Positions 1 to 8,950 are shown, counted from the first letter of the stretch. The stretch is 47,669 nucleotides of DNA from Chloroflexus sp. (GCA_025057175.1 JANWYE010000004.1:1-47669), one strand, 5' to 3'. Numbers and translations are program-made. Notes: generated by a model not told the origin, from the letters alone.

Positions 1-525
1 AAGCCGGCTCATGCGTTGGGGGCGAGCAGCTAGTGCGACAAAACCAACCAGCGCCACGATGAATAAGGCGCTAAATCCGATGACAAGAGCGCGAAACGCG
101 GCTGGAAGCGGCGCAAAAGGCAACGTGACCGCGACGAAGAGGAGCATGACCAGCCCATCGAATAATCGTTCGAGCACCACAGTCGCTAGCGAAGCGCTCA
201 TCGCAATGCCGCAGTTACGGCGCAGCACATAGCTGCGCAACACCTCTCCGGCGCGCGCCGGGTAGACATTATTACCCATATAGCCGATCACTACGATCGG
301 GAAGAGGTTGCGCAGCGGCACTGGCGCAATGTGGTTGAGCATTGACTGCCAGCGCCATGCCCGCACCCAAACAGTCGCAAAATAGACGGCGATACCCGGC
401 AGCAGCCACCAATAATTCGCCTCGCGCAGCGCTGCCCAAAAATGGGCCAAATCGAGGCCATACAGGGCAACCCCAAGGAAGATCGCGCTAATGATTAAAC
501 CAATCCATAATTTCCAATAACGCAC
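1..525 (-). CDS. UPF0104 / lysylphosphatidylglycerol synthase TM-region membrane protein (3' truncated)
   Basis: Reading leftwards from a GTG at 525, the frame stays open to the window edge, giving 175 residues of a hydrophobic protein. It starts VRYWKLWIGLIISAIFLGVA and contains the stretch GNNVYPARAGEVLRSYVL, which is typical of the UPF0104 / flippase-like domain family (lysylphosphatidylglycerol synthase TM region, AglD-like). These are polytopic membrane proteins, some of which flip or transfer lipid-linked groups. At least three membrane segments are visible in the fragment. GTG was chosen because a GAGGGG sequence lies about six bases upstream; the nearby ATG is out of frame and soon hits a stop. 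The gene lies downstream of a phosphodiester-glycosidase lipoprotein on the same strand. The substrate is not known. Confidence 0.8.
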   Translation of the reverse strand, partial: MRYWKLWIGLIISAIFLGVALYGLDLAHFWAALREANYWWLLPGIAVYFATVWVRAWRWQSMLNHIAPVPLRNLFPIVVIGYMGNNVYPARAGEVLRSYVLRRNCGIAMSASLATVVLERLFDGLVMLLFVAVTLPFAPLPAAFRALVIGFSALFIVALVGFVALAARPQRMSRL

Positions 526-720
526 AAAAATCCCCTCATCCTGTACGGGCACAGCGCTGCTATGCCCACCTCAGGGAACCGCACTGCTTTGCACATATCA
601 GGGCATAGTACAATAGGGCTGCATACCGTGCCGCCCGCTTCGGGAAAGAATACACCAATGACCAAACCAACTCATAACTACCAATAACGCCTCCCGTACA
701 GGCACAGCGTGCTATGCCCC
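490..720. repeat. Decayed direct duplication of the 5' end of the UPF0104 gene
   Basis: The segment at about 491-570 (start region of the membrane-protein gene and its leader) recurs imperfectly at about 658-720. Shared blocks include CCAATAACGC, ACCAA and the end TATGCCC, in the same order. The offset is about 165 bases. The second copy has no open frame of useful length, so it looks like a decaying duplication. Confidence 0.6.
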
Positions 721-753
721 TGACTTGCATCTTAACCTTGCTCTGGCAGCCTG

Positions 754-1566
754 TCAAAGCGGCAACACGAGCAGAGCGAATGGCAGCGGCACAAACGAAT
801 CGATCCGCACGCCGCCATATTCGCTCTGCGCGATCAGGCCAGTTGAGGAACCACCGTCGAGGTTGACAGCGATTTCAATATCGAGATCGGCGCTGGCGAG
901 AAATTGCGACCATTCGGCAAGGCTGAAAGTAGCGCCGGGAGCGACGATCAAGAGCACACGTCCGGCGCGATCAAGCGCAATTGCGCTCCGGCGAGCACGC
1001 TGGCTGTCGTCGCTAGTATAGGCGGCTTTGTTACCCGGACGCACTAGCAACGGCCAGCCTTGGATTGCCTGCGTAAACGGCGTGCCATCGTAGGGCTGAT
1101 CGGCCAGCGACCAGAGATGCGGCATGCCTTGGTCATCAATTGCAAACATGCCGCCTTGATCGACATAACTTTGGCCAATCGCCTGTTGATCGCTGATCAA
1201 TAGCGCCACCGGTTCGCCACGCGCATCAAAAAAGCCGCCATTGATCGCCGCAACCGCGCCATATTGGGCTGCCCAAACGCTGAGCGCGCGCGGCGCGGCG
1301 GGGTCATAGCCAACGACGAACCGCACCTTTGTGGGATCAACTCGAATCACCTGCGCTGGCACTCCCGGCGTATCGAGATGGCGCAATTCGATGCCGGCGG
1401 CCAATTGGCGCCAATCGTTGGTAGATGCCGAGGGTGTTACCGGTTGAGTGGGCATAAGGGTCGGCACGCCAGCTGGAACGTTCATTGGCGCGGCAGCTCC
1501 GGCACAGGCGGTGAGCACGATGAGGCTAATAGAAAGTGTGAGCAGTATGCGTGGCATTGCAGTCAT
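754..1566 (-). CDS. Phosphodiester glycosidase (NAGPA-like) family lipoprotein
   Basis: The 270-residue protein begins with a signal sequence ending in a lipobox (LTAC, Cys at about residue 21), so it should be a membrane-anchored lipoprotein outside the cytoplasmic membrane. The mature part carries the hallmarks of the phosphodiester glycosidase / NAGPA domain (PF09992 type): AAINGGFFD near residue 107, a middle part with GWPLLV and SDDSQRARRSAIALD, and a C-terminal NLDGGSST motif. Members hydrolyse sugar phosphodiester bonds; the bacterial substrates are mostly unknown. An alternative ATG three codons in (1557) gives the more usual MPRILLT signal start; neither start has a clear ribosome binding site. 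A membrane-protein gene follows on the same strand. Confidence 0.85.
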   Translation of the reverse strand: MTAMPRILLTLSISLIVLTACAGAAAPMNVPAGVPTLMPTQPVTPSASTNDWRQLAAGIELRHLDTPGVPAQVIRVDPTKVRFVVGYDPAAPRALSVWAAQYGAVAAINGGFFDARGEPVALLISDQQAIGQSYVDQGGMFAIDDQGMPHLWSLADQPYDGTPFTQAIQGWPLLVRPGNKAAYTSDDSQRARRSAIALDRAGRVLLIVAPGATFSLAEWSQFLASADLDIEIAVNLDGGSSTGLIAQSEYGGVRIDSFVPLPFALLVLPL

Positions 1567-1690
1567 TCATAGCTAGGAGTAAATATTTGTTACTTTTTTC
1601 TGCCGATCCTAGTCGTATGTGGGGGCATTCTTATGTATTTTGAGAATCGTAAGTCGCTCACATCGGTATGATATATCTGTCAGTATAGGA

Positions 1691-2395
1691 TTATTGGCTC
1701 CATTCGAGATGATCAGATGGTATAAGAATAGTTTGGACACGCCATTTTGCTTTTTCTGCTAACTTTGAAAAGCATAAGCGAACCCTAAACTCTTCATTCT
1801 TAGCGTTGCGTCCAGCCTTCCATATTGTCTCTTCTGGATTAGGGTTATACTGGTCTTGCAGCTTTCCATTAGGAACAGCAGCTACTGTGATGCTCTTAAG
1901 AGTTCGACCATCACTTGTTGTTTCTTCGTAGTTGTATTTCACAAGTAGGGTTGTTGTCAAATACTTCTCTGCACCAAAGGTGATTACTTTTGGTAAGGTT
2001 CCAGAAATTTTATACTCTTTATTACGCCGTACTTGCATAACGGTCATGGAAATTTGCGATATTTGTAATGTTGCAGTGTCCTGTGCATTCACTTTCTCTG
2101 CTTTTGAATCCACAAAAAGAGCCTGCTTGATCGCATAGTCCGGTAGGAATAAGTAACAGGCTTGCTTGTAATCCACCTTACCAAACAGACGACGATCAAT
2201 TCTAGGCATGCCTAATCGATCAAGAGCCTCTCGTGTGATATCTTCACCAATATCTGAGACGAGATCGGTTTCTTCACGAAATATCTCAAGCGCAGTTACC
2301 CTGTAGTCAAAGATGGCTTGCGTCACCAGTCGCAGAGTTGCTTTCTCAATGTCTTCGATCTGGTTTGGTGTAAGTCCTTCGGGATCGAGGATCAT
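1691..2395 (-). CDS. SfiI-like type II restriction endonuclease
   Basis: The 234-residue protein resembles the tetrameric restriction enzyme SfiI over most of its length, judged from remembered family sequence. Matching features are an N-terminal helix with IEKATLR, EDITREAL, RRLFGKVDYK and FVDSKAEK, and the C-terminal YNPNPEETIWKAG. Asp75, Asp96 and Lys98 sit at a constant offset of four from the residues I recall as the SfiI active site (Asp79, Asp100, Lys102), so the PD-(D/E)xK site seems intact. SfiI cuts GGCCNNNNNGGCC after bridging two sites; whether specificity is shared here is inference. The gene overlaps the upstream methyltransferase by four bases (ATGA). Its base composition is visibly more AT-rich than its neighbours, which suggests transfer. 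Confidence 0.85.
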   Translation of the reverse strand: MILDPEGLTPNQIEDIEKATLRLVTQAIFDYRVTALEIFREETDLVSDIGEDITREALDRLGMPRIDRRLFGKVDYKQACYLFLPDYAIKQALFVDSKAEKVNAQDTATLQISQISMTVMQVRRNKEYKISGTLPKVITFGAEKYLTTTLLVKYNYEETTSDGRTLKSITVAAVPNGKLQDQYNPNPEETIWKAGRNAKNEEFRVRLCFSKLAEKAKWRVQTILIPSDHLEWSQ

Positions 2396-3432
2396 TGTTG
2401 CCTCTCTATGATAGCTTTTTCGACTGCGACCCTTTGTTGAGCTATACGTACATATTTTTCTAAGATTTCTATCCCAAGATATTGTCTCTGTTCACGGATG
2501 GCAGCGACTGCGGTTGTGCCGCTTCCCATAAAGCAGTCGAGCACAATGTCGCCGGGGTCAGTAAGCAGGCGAATGACTCTCGTGGGTAGTTCTATAGGAA
2601 ACTTAGCTTCGTGATCATCATTTACTCTTACGGAGGGAAAATACCACACTCCTCTAGAACCCCAATCCTTCCATTCATCCGCTGAAAGTCTTTTTCTGTC
2701 AAACTTGGTAATACCTGGTTTCCAAAAGAAGTACAGGTACTCAAACTCATCGACCGACCGGTAAGAGAGATTTGCCCACCGCGAGTTCTCCCAAGCAGCA
2801 TCCTTTACCCAGATTCGCCGATCGTACAGGTAAAATCCAGCGTGTAACGCCCACTCTTCTACAAGACCTCCAACAATTTTGACTCTTGTTTGCGGCTCGT
2901 ACTTTCCACCTCGTATATTGTTTCCATTAAGGCGGCGATCTATAGTCTGTTCACTACACCCAAGGAGTTTAGCTAGCTGGTAACGATTGTAATCAGGATG
3001 TTCAGCCATCGCTTTCAAGATGTCCTCTCGTGTAACAGGTGATCGTTTCCTTGTCACTGCTTCGGCTTGAATACGGGGCATCGAAGGATCTTTGAAGACA
3101 AGAATATCAGCTATGTTGATAACCAAGAATCCTCCTGGCTTAATAATTGGAAAGTGGAGTCGGATGACCGTTTTGAGAAGATCCTGCCAATCTTCAAACG
3201 ATAAGTGCGCCTCGTACTCTTTGCCAACGAAATATGGTGGTGACCATACACTCAAGGCGATGCTGTTGGGTTGTATCTGTGGCAGAAGAACTCTTGCATC
3301 TCCTAAGTAAATCTGATTAGGAAGTAGATATTGAGAATGGTTCTTTCCATGATTATCAGCATAGATTTCTCTGAATTTATCTTGCAAGCTTTTAGGCAGA
3401 CGATCTATCCTGATGTTAATTTCATCCGTCAT
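2392..3432 (-). CDS. Type II DNA methyltransferase (beta class, SPPY; probable N4-cytosine) with internal HTH
   Basis: This 346-residue methyltransferase should protect host sites of the SfiI-like nuclease encoded immediately downstream (4-base ATGA overlap). Motif IV is SPPY at residues 64-67, usual for N4-cytosine enzymes, and the SAM-binding motif DCFMGSGTT lies near residues 299-307. The order (catalytic motif first) makes it a beta-class enzyme. Between them, residues about 134-172 look like a helix-turn-helix (TREDILKAMAEHP ... YQLAKLLGCSEQTIDRRL), resembling Fis-type or resolvase-type HTHs, placed where a target-recognition domain is expected. It may read the DNA target or act as a regulator of the operon. 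A GGAG element lies about 12 bases before the ATG. Composition is AT-rich like the nuclease gene. Confidence 0.88.
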   Translation of the reverse strand: MTDEINIRIDRLPKSLQDKFREIYADNHGKNHSQYLLPNQIYLGDARVLLPQIQPNSIALSVWSPPYFVGKEYEAHLSFEDWQDLLKTVIRLHFPIIKPGGFLVINIADILVFKDPSMPRIQAEAVTRKRSPVTREDILKAMAEHPDYNRYQLAKLLGCSEQTIDRRLNGNNIRGGKYEPQTRVKIVGGLVEEWALHAGFYLYDRRIWVKDAAWENSRWANLSYRSVDEFEYLYFFWKPGITKFDRKRLSADEWKDWGSRGVWYFPSVRVNDDHEAKFPIELPTRVIRLLTDPGDIVLDCFMGSGTTAVAAIREQRQYLGIEILEKYVRIAQQRVAVEKAIIERQQ

Positions 3433-3483
3433 ATTACTTATGACTCTCCTTCGATATAATCGACAACTGCTCTTGTGTCACTG

Positions 3484-3951
3484 TCAGCCCAACTGGTGAT
3501 ACCCAGACCGATAGTACAACAACGGTCTGCCACCGAAGACGCGCGCATCAACCACCTCGCCGACAAAGATGGTGTGGTCGCCGCCGGGTAGGGCGCTATG
3601 CAGCTGGCACTCGATCTGGGCTATCACGCCGTACAGCAACGGCAAGCCACGTGGCGAGATGGTGTAGCTATGCGGAGCAAATTTCTCGCCGTCGTGCATA
3701 GCGAAGCGGCGGGAGAGATACTCTTGATCTTCGGCCAAAATATTGACCGCGAACTGGCCGGCAGCGGCGATCACATCATGGCTGGCAGCGGCATGATCAA
3801 TGCAGATCAGCACCAGCGGCGGATGTAACGAGAGTGAGGCAAATGAACTCACTGTCAAGCCGGCCAGCCGACCCTCGTGAGCGGTCGTTACTACCGTGAC
3901 GCCTGAGGCGAAGTGGCTCATCGTTTGGCGAAAGAGTGATTCGTCGATCAT
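3484..3951 (-). CDS. Flavin reductase-like (FMN-binding split barrel) protein
   Basis: A 155-residue protein of the flavin reductase-like domain family (HpaC/RutF type). It shows the N-terminal FASGVTVVTTAHEGRLAGLTVSSFASLS pattern in part (MSHFASGVTVVTT, then GLTVSSFASLSLHPPLVLICI), the central FAVNILAEDQ, and a C-terminal HTIFVGEVVDARV. Such proteins bind FMN and reduce flavin with NAD(P)H, usually supplying a partner monooxygenase; no oxygenase gene is visible nearby. The ATG overlaps the end of the thioesterase gene by four bases (ATGA), so the two are translationally coupled on the minus strand. Confidence 0.88.
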   Translation of the reverse strand: MIDESLFRQTMSHFASGVTVVTTAHEGRLAGLTVSSFASLSLHPPLVLICIDHAAASHDVIAAAGQFAVNILAEDQEYLSRRFAMHDGEKFAPHSYTISPRGLPLLYGVIAQIECQLHSALPGGDHTIFVGEVVDARVFGGRPLLYYRSGYHQLG

Positions 3952-4445
3952 GATCGTCCTGCGTTACGGCGGGCTGCGATTGCGGCATGAATTTCAGCGC
4001 CAATGGCATGTTCAGCGCGAGCATCGTCATCGAGCAAGAGCAGTTGCGGTACGATCGGTGGTGGGCCGCCATCACGGTTGATTGCGACCATGCTGAAGTA
4101 GCCGGTGGTGCAGAGTCGCCGATCGCCAATGAGGGGATGTTCGGCGAACAGATGCACGCGCACTACCATTGAGCTGCGCCCAACGTAGATAACCCGCGAG
4201 AATGCTTCCACAATCTCGCCTTGCTCAATCGGGGTGCGAAAGTCGAGCCGTTCGGTCGAGGCAGTGACGATTGGTAGCCGGCAGAAGCGTAAGGCGGCGA
4301 TTGCCGCGGCTTTGTCCATTAACGCCATCACATCACCGCCGAACATGGTGCCGTACCCGTTGGTTTGATGGGGCAAGATGATCTCGGCCATCCGTTCTTC
4401 GGCAGCCGGCTTAGCCGGACGGTTTTGCAGTTTGGTGTCATCCAT
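3948..4445 (-). CDS. Acyl-CoA thioesterase, hotdog fold (YciA/BACH-like)
   Basis: A 165-residue single hotdog-domain protein. The conserved section HQTNGYGTMFGGDVMALMDKAAAIAALRF contains the usual N-x-x-G-x-x-F-G-G-x-x-M-x-x-x-D pattern with the catalytic Asp near residue 43; STERLDFRTPIEQGEIVE follows. The family hydrolyses acyl-CoA thioesters in the cytoplasm. The first 20 residues are polar and poorly conserved in the family. It is the first gene of a pair with the flavin reductase-like gene. A 9-bp stem-loop (4467-4488) lies directly upstream. Confidence 0.85.
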   Translation of the reverse strand: MDDTKLQNRPAKPAAEERMAEIILPHQTNGYGTMFGGDVMALMDKAAAIAALRFCRLPIVTASTERLDFRTPIEQGEIVEAFSRVIYVGRSSMVVRVHLFAEHPLIGDRRLCTTGYFSMVAINRDGGPPPIVPQLLLLDDDARAEHAIGAEIHAAIAARRNAGRS

Positions 4446-4758
4446 AGGCGCTCGAAAAGGTAGCTAACGGCGCTCACGCGAGCGCCGTCATTGGCGATAG
4501 TGAAGGATGTGCTGTGCTGTCATGTATGCCGGTATTGTCAATGATCGGGCAGTAATCGCCCTATTATCCCATAGGCGCGATGTTTCGGGCGAGTGTCCGT
4601 TGCGTTGCCGCAGTCTATCACTGGGTTTTCAGTATGCGACATCAGAGCGACATCCGTTCGATGTTATTCGCTGAAGTGCGCAGGCTGCAAAAACTGCCAC
4701 GTCCTACACGAAGAGCATACAGTTACTCGTCACTAGGCCAAACGGCGTTCGCGTCTAG
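4446..4758. other. Intergenic region between thioesterase and nucleoside permease genes
   Basis: About 310 bases with no convincing gene. It holds a stem-loop at 4467-4488 (ACGGCGCTC / GAGCGCCGT with a four-base loop) that lies 3' of the permease operon and 5' of the thioesterase gene on the minus strand; a short C/T-rich run follows it. No second transporter permease, tRNA or recognisable riboswitch was seen here. Confidence 0.5.
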
Positions 4759-5898
4759 CTAACCACCCCACCCCTTCGAGAGCTGGGTCTCTTCACCGGG
4801 TTTGCGTTTGGGCAAGCGATAGAGAAAGCGAACGATCTGGTCAGCGGCGACAAACATGATAATCAGCGCCTGCACAATCTTGATCACGTCAATTGACAGG
4901 CTAGCCCGCACCTGCATCAGGCGCGCGCCGGTGAGCAAGCCGCCCCACAGCAATCCCGAGAAGATAATCCCAACTGGGTTGGCGCGGGCTAGTAAGGCAA
5001 CGGCAATCGCGTCGAAGCCAAGGCCGGAAAAAAAGTCAGCGCTGAGCGCGCCGCGCACCCCCGCCACTTCAATCGCGCCGGCAATGCCGGCCAGCCCGCC
5101 GGCAAAGGCCATTGCCAACACAATCGTGCGTGGCACGCTGATGCCGGCATAACGAGCAGCATTTGGGTTGGTGCCGGCGGTGCGCATCTCGAAGCCGAGG
5201 GTTGTGCGATACAGCAGCCATGCGATGACAAAGACTAGCACGATCGCCAGCGGAATGCCGAGGTGCAAGATGGTTGAGCTTCCGACCTGAATGCCGGGCA
5301 AGCGCGCCGTCTCGGCGATCAAGCGCGACCGCGCGCCAGTCGTATCCGCCGGATCGCCAAGGATGTATGGCGTCTTGCTGCGGATCAACCAATCGGTCAT
5401 GCGCAACGCGATATAGTTGAGCATGATCGTATTAATCACTTCGTGAGCGCCGGTACGGGCTTTGAGAAAGCCGGCAATCGCGGCCCATGCCGCGCCGCCA
5501 AGCGCGCCGGCAATCAGCGTGGCTGGAATATGGAAGATTGCCGGCATCTGCAAGGTGGTGCCAATGACGACGGCAGCGACTGCGCCGGCATAGAGCTGCC
5601 CCTCTGCGCCAATGTTGAACAAGCCGGCTTTAAACGCGAGCGCTACGGCTAATCCGCAGATAATAAACGGTGTTGAACGCACGACTGTATCGGCGATGGC
5701 GCGCGGCGAGCCGAATGCGCCTTCCCACAAACCGATATAAGCGGCTTGCCAGTCGGCGCCGGTAATACCGATAATAAATGCGCCAACGACCAGCGCACTG
5801 AATACAGCAAGGATCGGCACTAAGATGCCTGACCAGCGATCCCATATTTGGCGGAGCGCCGAGGGGTGAACCCCCGTTTCGGTAGCTGCCTGCGCCAT
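4759..5898 (-). CDS. ABC transporter permease, simple sugar/nucleoside type (NupP/YufP-like)
   Basis: A 379-residue inner-membrane permease of the BPD_transp_2 family, the class that imports nucleosides together with Bmp/Med-type lipoproteins. It has about ten hydrophobic segments and the typical GLAVALAFKAGLFNIGAEGQ, INTIMLNYIA and LGFEMRTAGTNPNAARYAGI stretches. The ATG at 5898 was preferred over upstream starts because a GGGAGACGAGC ribosome binding site precedes it and the upstream residues are not family-like. An ATPase gene lies 345 bases upstream on the same strand, preceded by adenosine deaminase, which suggests purine nucleoside uptake. The paired second permease usually found next to this one is absent in the window. 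Confidence 0.9.
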   Translation of the reverse strand: MAQAATETGVHPSALRQIWDRWSGILVPILAVFSALVVGAFIIGITGADWQAAYIGLWEGAFGSPRAIADTVVRSTPFIICGLAVALAFKAGLFNIGAEGQLYAGAVAAVVIGTTLQMPAIFHIPATLIAGALGGAAWAAIAGFLKARTGAHEVINTIMLNYIALRMTDWLIRSKTPYILGDPADTTGARSRLIAETARLPGIQVGSSTILHLGIPLAIVLVFVIAWLLYRTTLGFEMRTAGTNPNAARYAGISVPRTIVLAMAFAGGLAGIAGAIEVAGVRGALSADFFSGLGFDAIAVALLARANPVGIIFSGLLWGGLLTGARLMQVRASLSIDVIKIVQALIIMFVAADQIVRFLYRLPKRKPGEETQLSKGWGG

Positions 5899-6243
5899 GC
5901 TCGTCTCCCTAATCGCGTAAATATGCGCTAACTGCGAATATGTCCGGGAATTCTGCCGATTAGCAAGTAATGCTATTTGGCAAAGAATCCGGATGCCTAA
6001 ATGCACTCTACTTCAATTTCGCTCACATGTAGCGCCGTTACGCCCCTTGTCATTGCAACAGAGTGCAGCCTCGCAGTAATCGTCTGCTTGCGAGAGATTA
6101 CTTTGTCACGCGACTATATGTTCCCCGCTAATGTTTGCCCTCGTGCTGTCACTACGCATATTACAGGGGCGACAACCTCGCAGTAACCCTTCCTGTGCGA
6201 AGCATCTCCTGCTGTCGCATCACCTATGAGCGGGGATAAGCCC
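5899..6243. other. 345-bp intergenic region between ATPase and permease genes
   Basis: An unusually long gap inside what should be one transporter operon. No gene was found. It contains an 11-base direct repeat, CCTCGCAGTAA, at 6069-6079 and again at 6176-6186 (offset 107), and an imperfect stem GTAATC/GATTAC at about 6076-6101. A small GGGG/CCCC hairpin lies just after the ATPase stop (about 6232-6243). No consensus purine riboswitch was recognised. Confidence 0.45.
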
Positions 6244-7809
6244 CTATGCTTCCACCGGGGCCGTGCGATCCAGCTTGGCGCCGGCCATCAGCAGGCCCAA
6301 CTCTTCGCGCGACAGTTCGCCATTTTTGACGGTGGCCACAATTTGGCCGTGGTACATCACTGCGATCCGGTCAGCGAGCGATAAGATCTCATCAAGCTCG
6401 GCTGAGACCAGCAACACTGCGACGCCTTCGTCGCGCTTTTTCACGATCTGATTATGGATAAACTCAATCGAACCGACGTCAATCCCACGGGTAGGTTGTG
6501 ACGCAATCAACAGTTTGAGTTGGCGGGTAAACTCACGGGCGACGATCAGTTTTTGCTGGTTGCCGCCACTGAGCGAACTGGCCGGCACGTGAATGCTAGG
6601 GGTGCGCACATCAAACTCTGCCACCAGCCGGGCGCAATGTTCGTTGATGGCTTGATCATCGCGCACAATGCCACGGGCGAATGGCGGCAGGTAGTACAGT
6701 TCCAACACCGAATTATCGGTCAGTGGGTACGACGTGACCAACCCATCACGCTGGCGATCTTCGGGGATGTGGGCAACTCCCAATTCGCTAATTTGGCGTG
6801 GGGTAGCGTTGGTGGCATCAACGCCAGCGATCCGCACCGTGCCGGCTTCGCTTGGGCGGAGGCCGGTCAGCGCCGCGACCAGCTCGGTCTGGCCGTTGCC
6901 CTGCACGCCGGCAATGCCGAGGATTTCGCCGGCGCGCACTTCCAGATCAATGTCCTTAACGGCCAGCAGCCGGCGATCGTCGCGCACGCGCAAGCCGCGC
7001 ACTTCCAGCACCGGCGCGCCGGGATGAGCCGGTTGCTTTTCAACCTTCAAAATCACCTCACGCCCGACCATCATGGCTGCCAAACTCGCCTCAGTTGCCT
7101 GCGCCGGGGTGGTCTCACCCACAACCTTGCCGCTGCGCAAGACAATGATCCGGTCGGCAACCTCTAATACTTCGCGCAGCTTGTGGGTAATGAAGATGAT
7201 CGAAGTGCCTTGCGCCGTCAGCGTGCGCATCACGCGCACGAGATCGTCGGCCTCTTGCGGGGTCAGCACCGCGGTCGGTTCGTCGAGAATGAGAATGTCA
7301 GCGTTGCGGTAAAGCGCCTTGATAATCTCAACTCGCTGTTGCGCGCCGACGTCAAGATCGGCCACGAGCGCATTCGGATCGACCGGCAACCCATACTGCT
7401 CAGAGATCGCGCGGATTCGTTCGGCAGCCTGTTTGCGGTTAAGGAAAGGGCCGTTCGTCACTTCATTGCCGAGAATAATGTTCTCGGTAACGGTCATCAC
7501 CGGCACGAGCTGGAAGTGTTGGTGAACCATGCCGATGCCGCGGGCAATCGACTCGTGCGGATTAGTAATGCGAATCGGCTCGCCTTTGACAAAGATTTCG
7601 CCTTCGTCTTGATGATACAACCCGTAGAGGATGTTCATCAGGGTTGACTTCCCGGCCCCATTTTCGCCAAGCAGGGCCAAGACTTCACCCTTGTACAGTT
7701 TCAGCGACACGTTGTCGTTAGCAACGACGCCGGGAAAGCGTTTGGTGATACCGCGTGCTTCGAGCACAACTTGGCGTTCTAGGCCATTTTGCGTCACAGG
7801 CGACCTCAT
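6244..7809 (-). CDS. ABC transporter ATP-binding protein, nucleoside/sugar type, two NBDs
   Basis: A 521-residue cytoplasmic ATPase with two fused nucleotide-binding domains, as in NupO/YufO and RbsA-type proteins. Domain 1 has the Walker A GENGAGKS (48-55), Q-loop [11 protein letters not shown], signature [11 protein letters not shown] and Walker [12 protein letters not shown]. Domain 2 has the degenerate [11 protein letters not shown]-loop usual for this class, signature [15 protein letters not shown] and RGIDVGS. It should power nucleoside import through the permease encoded downstream. ATG at 7809 (MRSPVTQNG) was chosen; longer versions add non-family sequence. Adenosine deaminase is encoded 100 bases upstream on the same strand. 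Confidence 0.93.
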   Translation of the reverse strand: MRSPVTQNGLERQVVLEARGITKRFPGVVANDNVSLKLYKGEVLALLGENGAGKSTLMNILYGLYHQDEGEIFVKGEPIRITNPHESIARGIGMVHQHFQLVPVMTVTENIILGNEVTNGPFLNRKQAAERIRAISEQYGLPVDPNALVADLDVGAQQRVEIIKALYRNADILILDEPTAVLTPQEADDLVRVMRTLTAQGTSIIFITHKLREVLEVADRIIVLRSGKVVGETTPAQATEASLAAMMVGREVILKVEKQPAHPGAPVLEVRGLRVRDDRRLLAVKDIDLEVRAGEILGIAGVQGNGQTELVAALTGLRPSEAGTVRIAGVDATNATPRQISELGVAHIPEDRQRDGLVTSYPLTDNSVLELYYLPPFARGIVRDDQAINEHCARLVAEFDVRTPSIHVPASSLSGGNQQKLIVAREFTRQLKLLIASQPTRGIDVGSIEFIHNQIVKKRDEGVAVLLVSAELDEILSLADRIAVMYHGQIVATVKNGELSREELGLLMAGAKLDRTAPVEA

Positions 7810-7909
7810 TGCAAGCGTAGTGCGTCCATCAAACGAGCACAGCCGTCCATTGGCGCTACCGGAGATATACGGTATTGTAGCACATTCTGACCGTTTCGCC
7901 GGCAACTGA

Positions 7910-8950
7910 CTACACACCCAACTCCATACGCAGATGGCGATGGGTTTGTTCGATCGTGGCAAGCAATGCCATCCGTTCGGCAGGTGGCAAGAAGGCGGCT
8001 TGGGCCGCAGTGCGGGTCATGGCGCAGAAATCAGTGGCAGTAAAGCCGAGATAACGCGCGGCGCGGCGGAACTCTTCAGTGATGGTGGTCTCGAAAAAGG
8101 TAGGGTCATCGGAATTAATCGTGACCGGTACGCCAGCATCGTACAGTTGGCGCAACGGATGGTCTCGCCATGAGGTGGCAGCTTTGGTGCGAATATTGCT
8201 GCTCGGGCAGACATCAAGCACAATTCTGCGCGCGGCAAGCGTGGCTAGTAGCTCTGGATCATCAATGCTTCGGATGCCATGACCGACCCGGCTTACTTCA
8301 AGCACATCAATCGCGCCCCAGACGCTCGCCGGGCCGACCACTTCACCGGCATGGGCCATCACGCCGAGGCCGGCAGCGCGGGCGGCGGCAAACAATTCGA
8401 TAAACTCTTCTGGCGGGTGGTCAATCTCATTGCCGCCGATTGACCAGCCGACTACGCCAAGCGAGCGACAAGCGATGGCTGTTTCGAGGATCGGCCACGC
8501 TGCGGCAGCGCCGTATTGGCGGCCATAATCGAGCACCAGCCCCACCCGTGGCCCGCCATGTTGCGCAGCGCGCGCAAAGCCGGCGGCAGCGCCGGCCAAT
8601 GCCTCGCGGAGATCGATACCGCGGCGCACGTGCTGCATCGGCGAGATCATCACCTCGGCGTAGATGACATGTTGTGCTGCTAGTTCCATCCCAAGCTCGA
8701 ACGCTAGCAGCTCAAAATCCTCGCCACGCACAATCGTGGCAGCGAGCGCCATAAACGTGCCTAAAAACGCATGGAAGTCGTGGTAGTGAAAGAGGTCGGC
8801 CAATTCTTGCTCGGTGCGCACCGGCAGCGCGATGCCATTGCGCCGGCTCAGCGCCAGAAAGGTGCGCGGGGCAACGGCACCCTCAAGATGCAGGTGCAAT
8901 TCGACCTTCGGCATCCGTTCGATAAATGTGGCAAGTGCCGGCGTGAGCAT
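7910..8950 (-). CDS. add: Adenosine deaminase
   Basis: A 346-residue member of the adenosine/AMP deaminase family, which deaminates adenosine (or a related purine nucleoside) to inosine. Visible metal and active-site motifs are HLHLEG (19-24), VMAHAGE in the middle, SRVGHGIRSI and the C-terminal NSDDPTFF. The ATG at 8950 was chosen because of the strong GGAGGAAGGCT ribosome binding site in front of it. Some bacterial members act on aminodeoxyfutalosine or adenine instead; the sequence alone does not exclude this. The position upstream of a nucleoside-type ABC ATPase and permease supports purine nucleoside salvage. Confidence 0.9.
   Translation of the reverse strand: MLTPALATFIERMPKVELHLHLEGAVAPRTFLALSRRNGIALPVRTEQELADLFHYHDFHAFLGTFMALAATIVRGEDFELLAFELGMELAAQHVIYAEVMISPMQHVRRGIDLREALAGAAAGFARAAQHGGPRVGLVLDYGRQYGAAAAWPILETAIACRSLGVVGWSIGGNEIDHPPEEFIELFAAARAAGLGVMAHAGEVVGPASVWGAIDVLEVSRVGHGIRSIDDPELLATLAARRIVLDVCPSSNIRTKAATSWRDHPLRQLYDAGVPVTINSDDPTFFETTITEEFRRAARYLGFTATDFCAMTRTAAQAAFLPPAERMALLATIEQTHRHLRMELGV

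Noticed and set aside
560-757. 65-codon minus-strand frame between the two first genes
   Set aside because: It lies in the decayed duplicate of a gene start; no ribosome binding site or family, so it was described as a repeat instead.
5899-6243. Purine riboswitch in front of the permease gene
   Set aside because: The conserved loop sequences of purine aptamers were not found; only a short direct repeat and weak stems are present.
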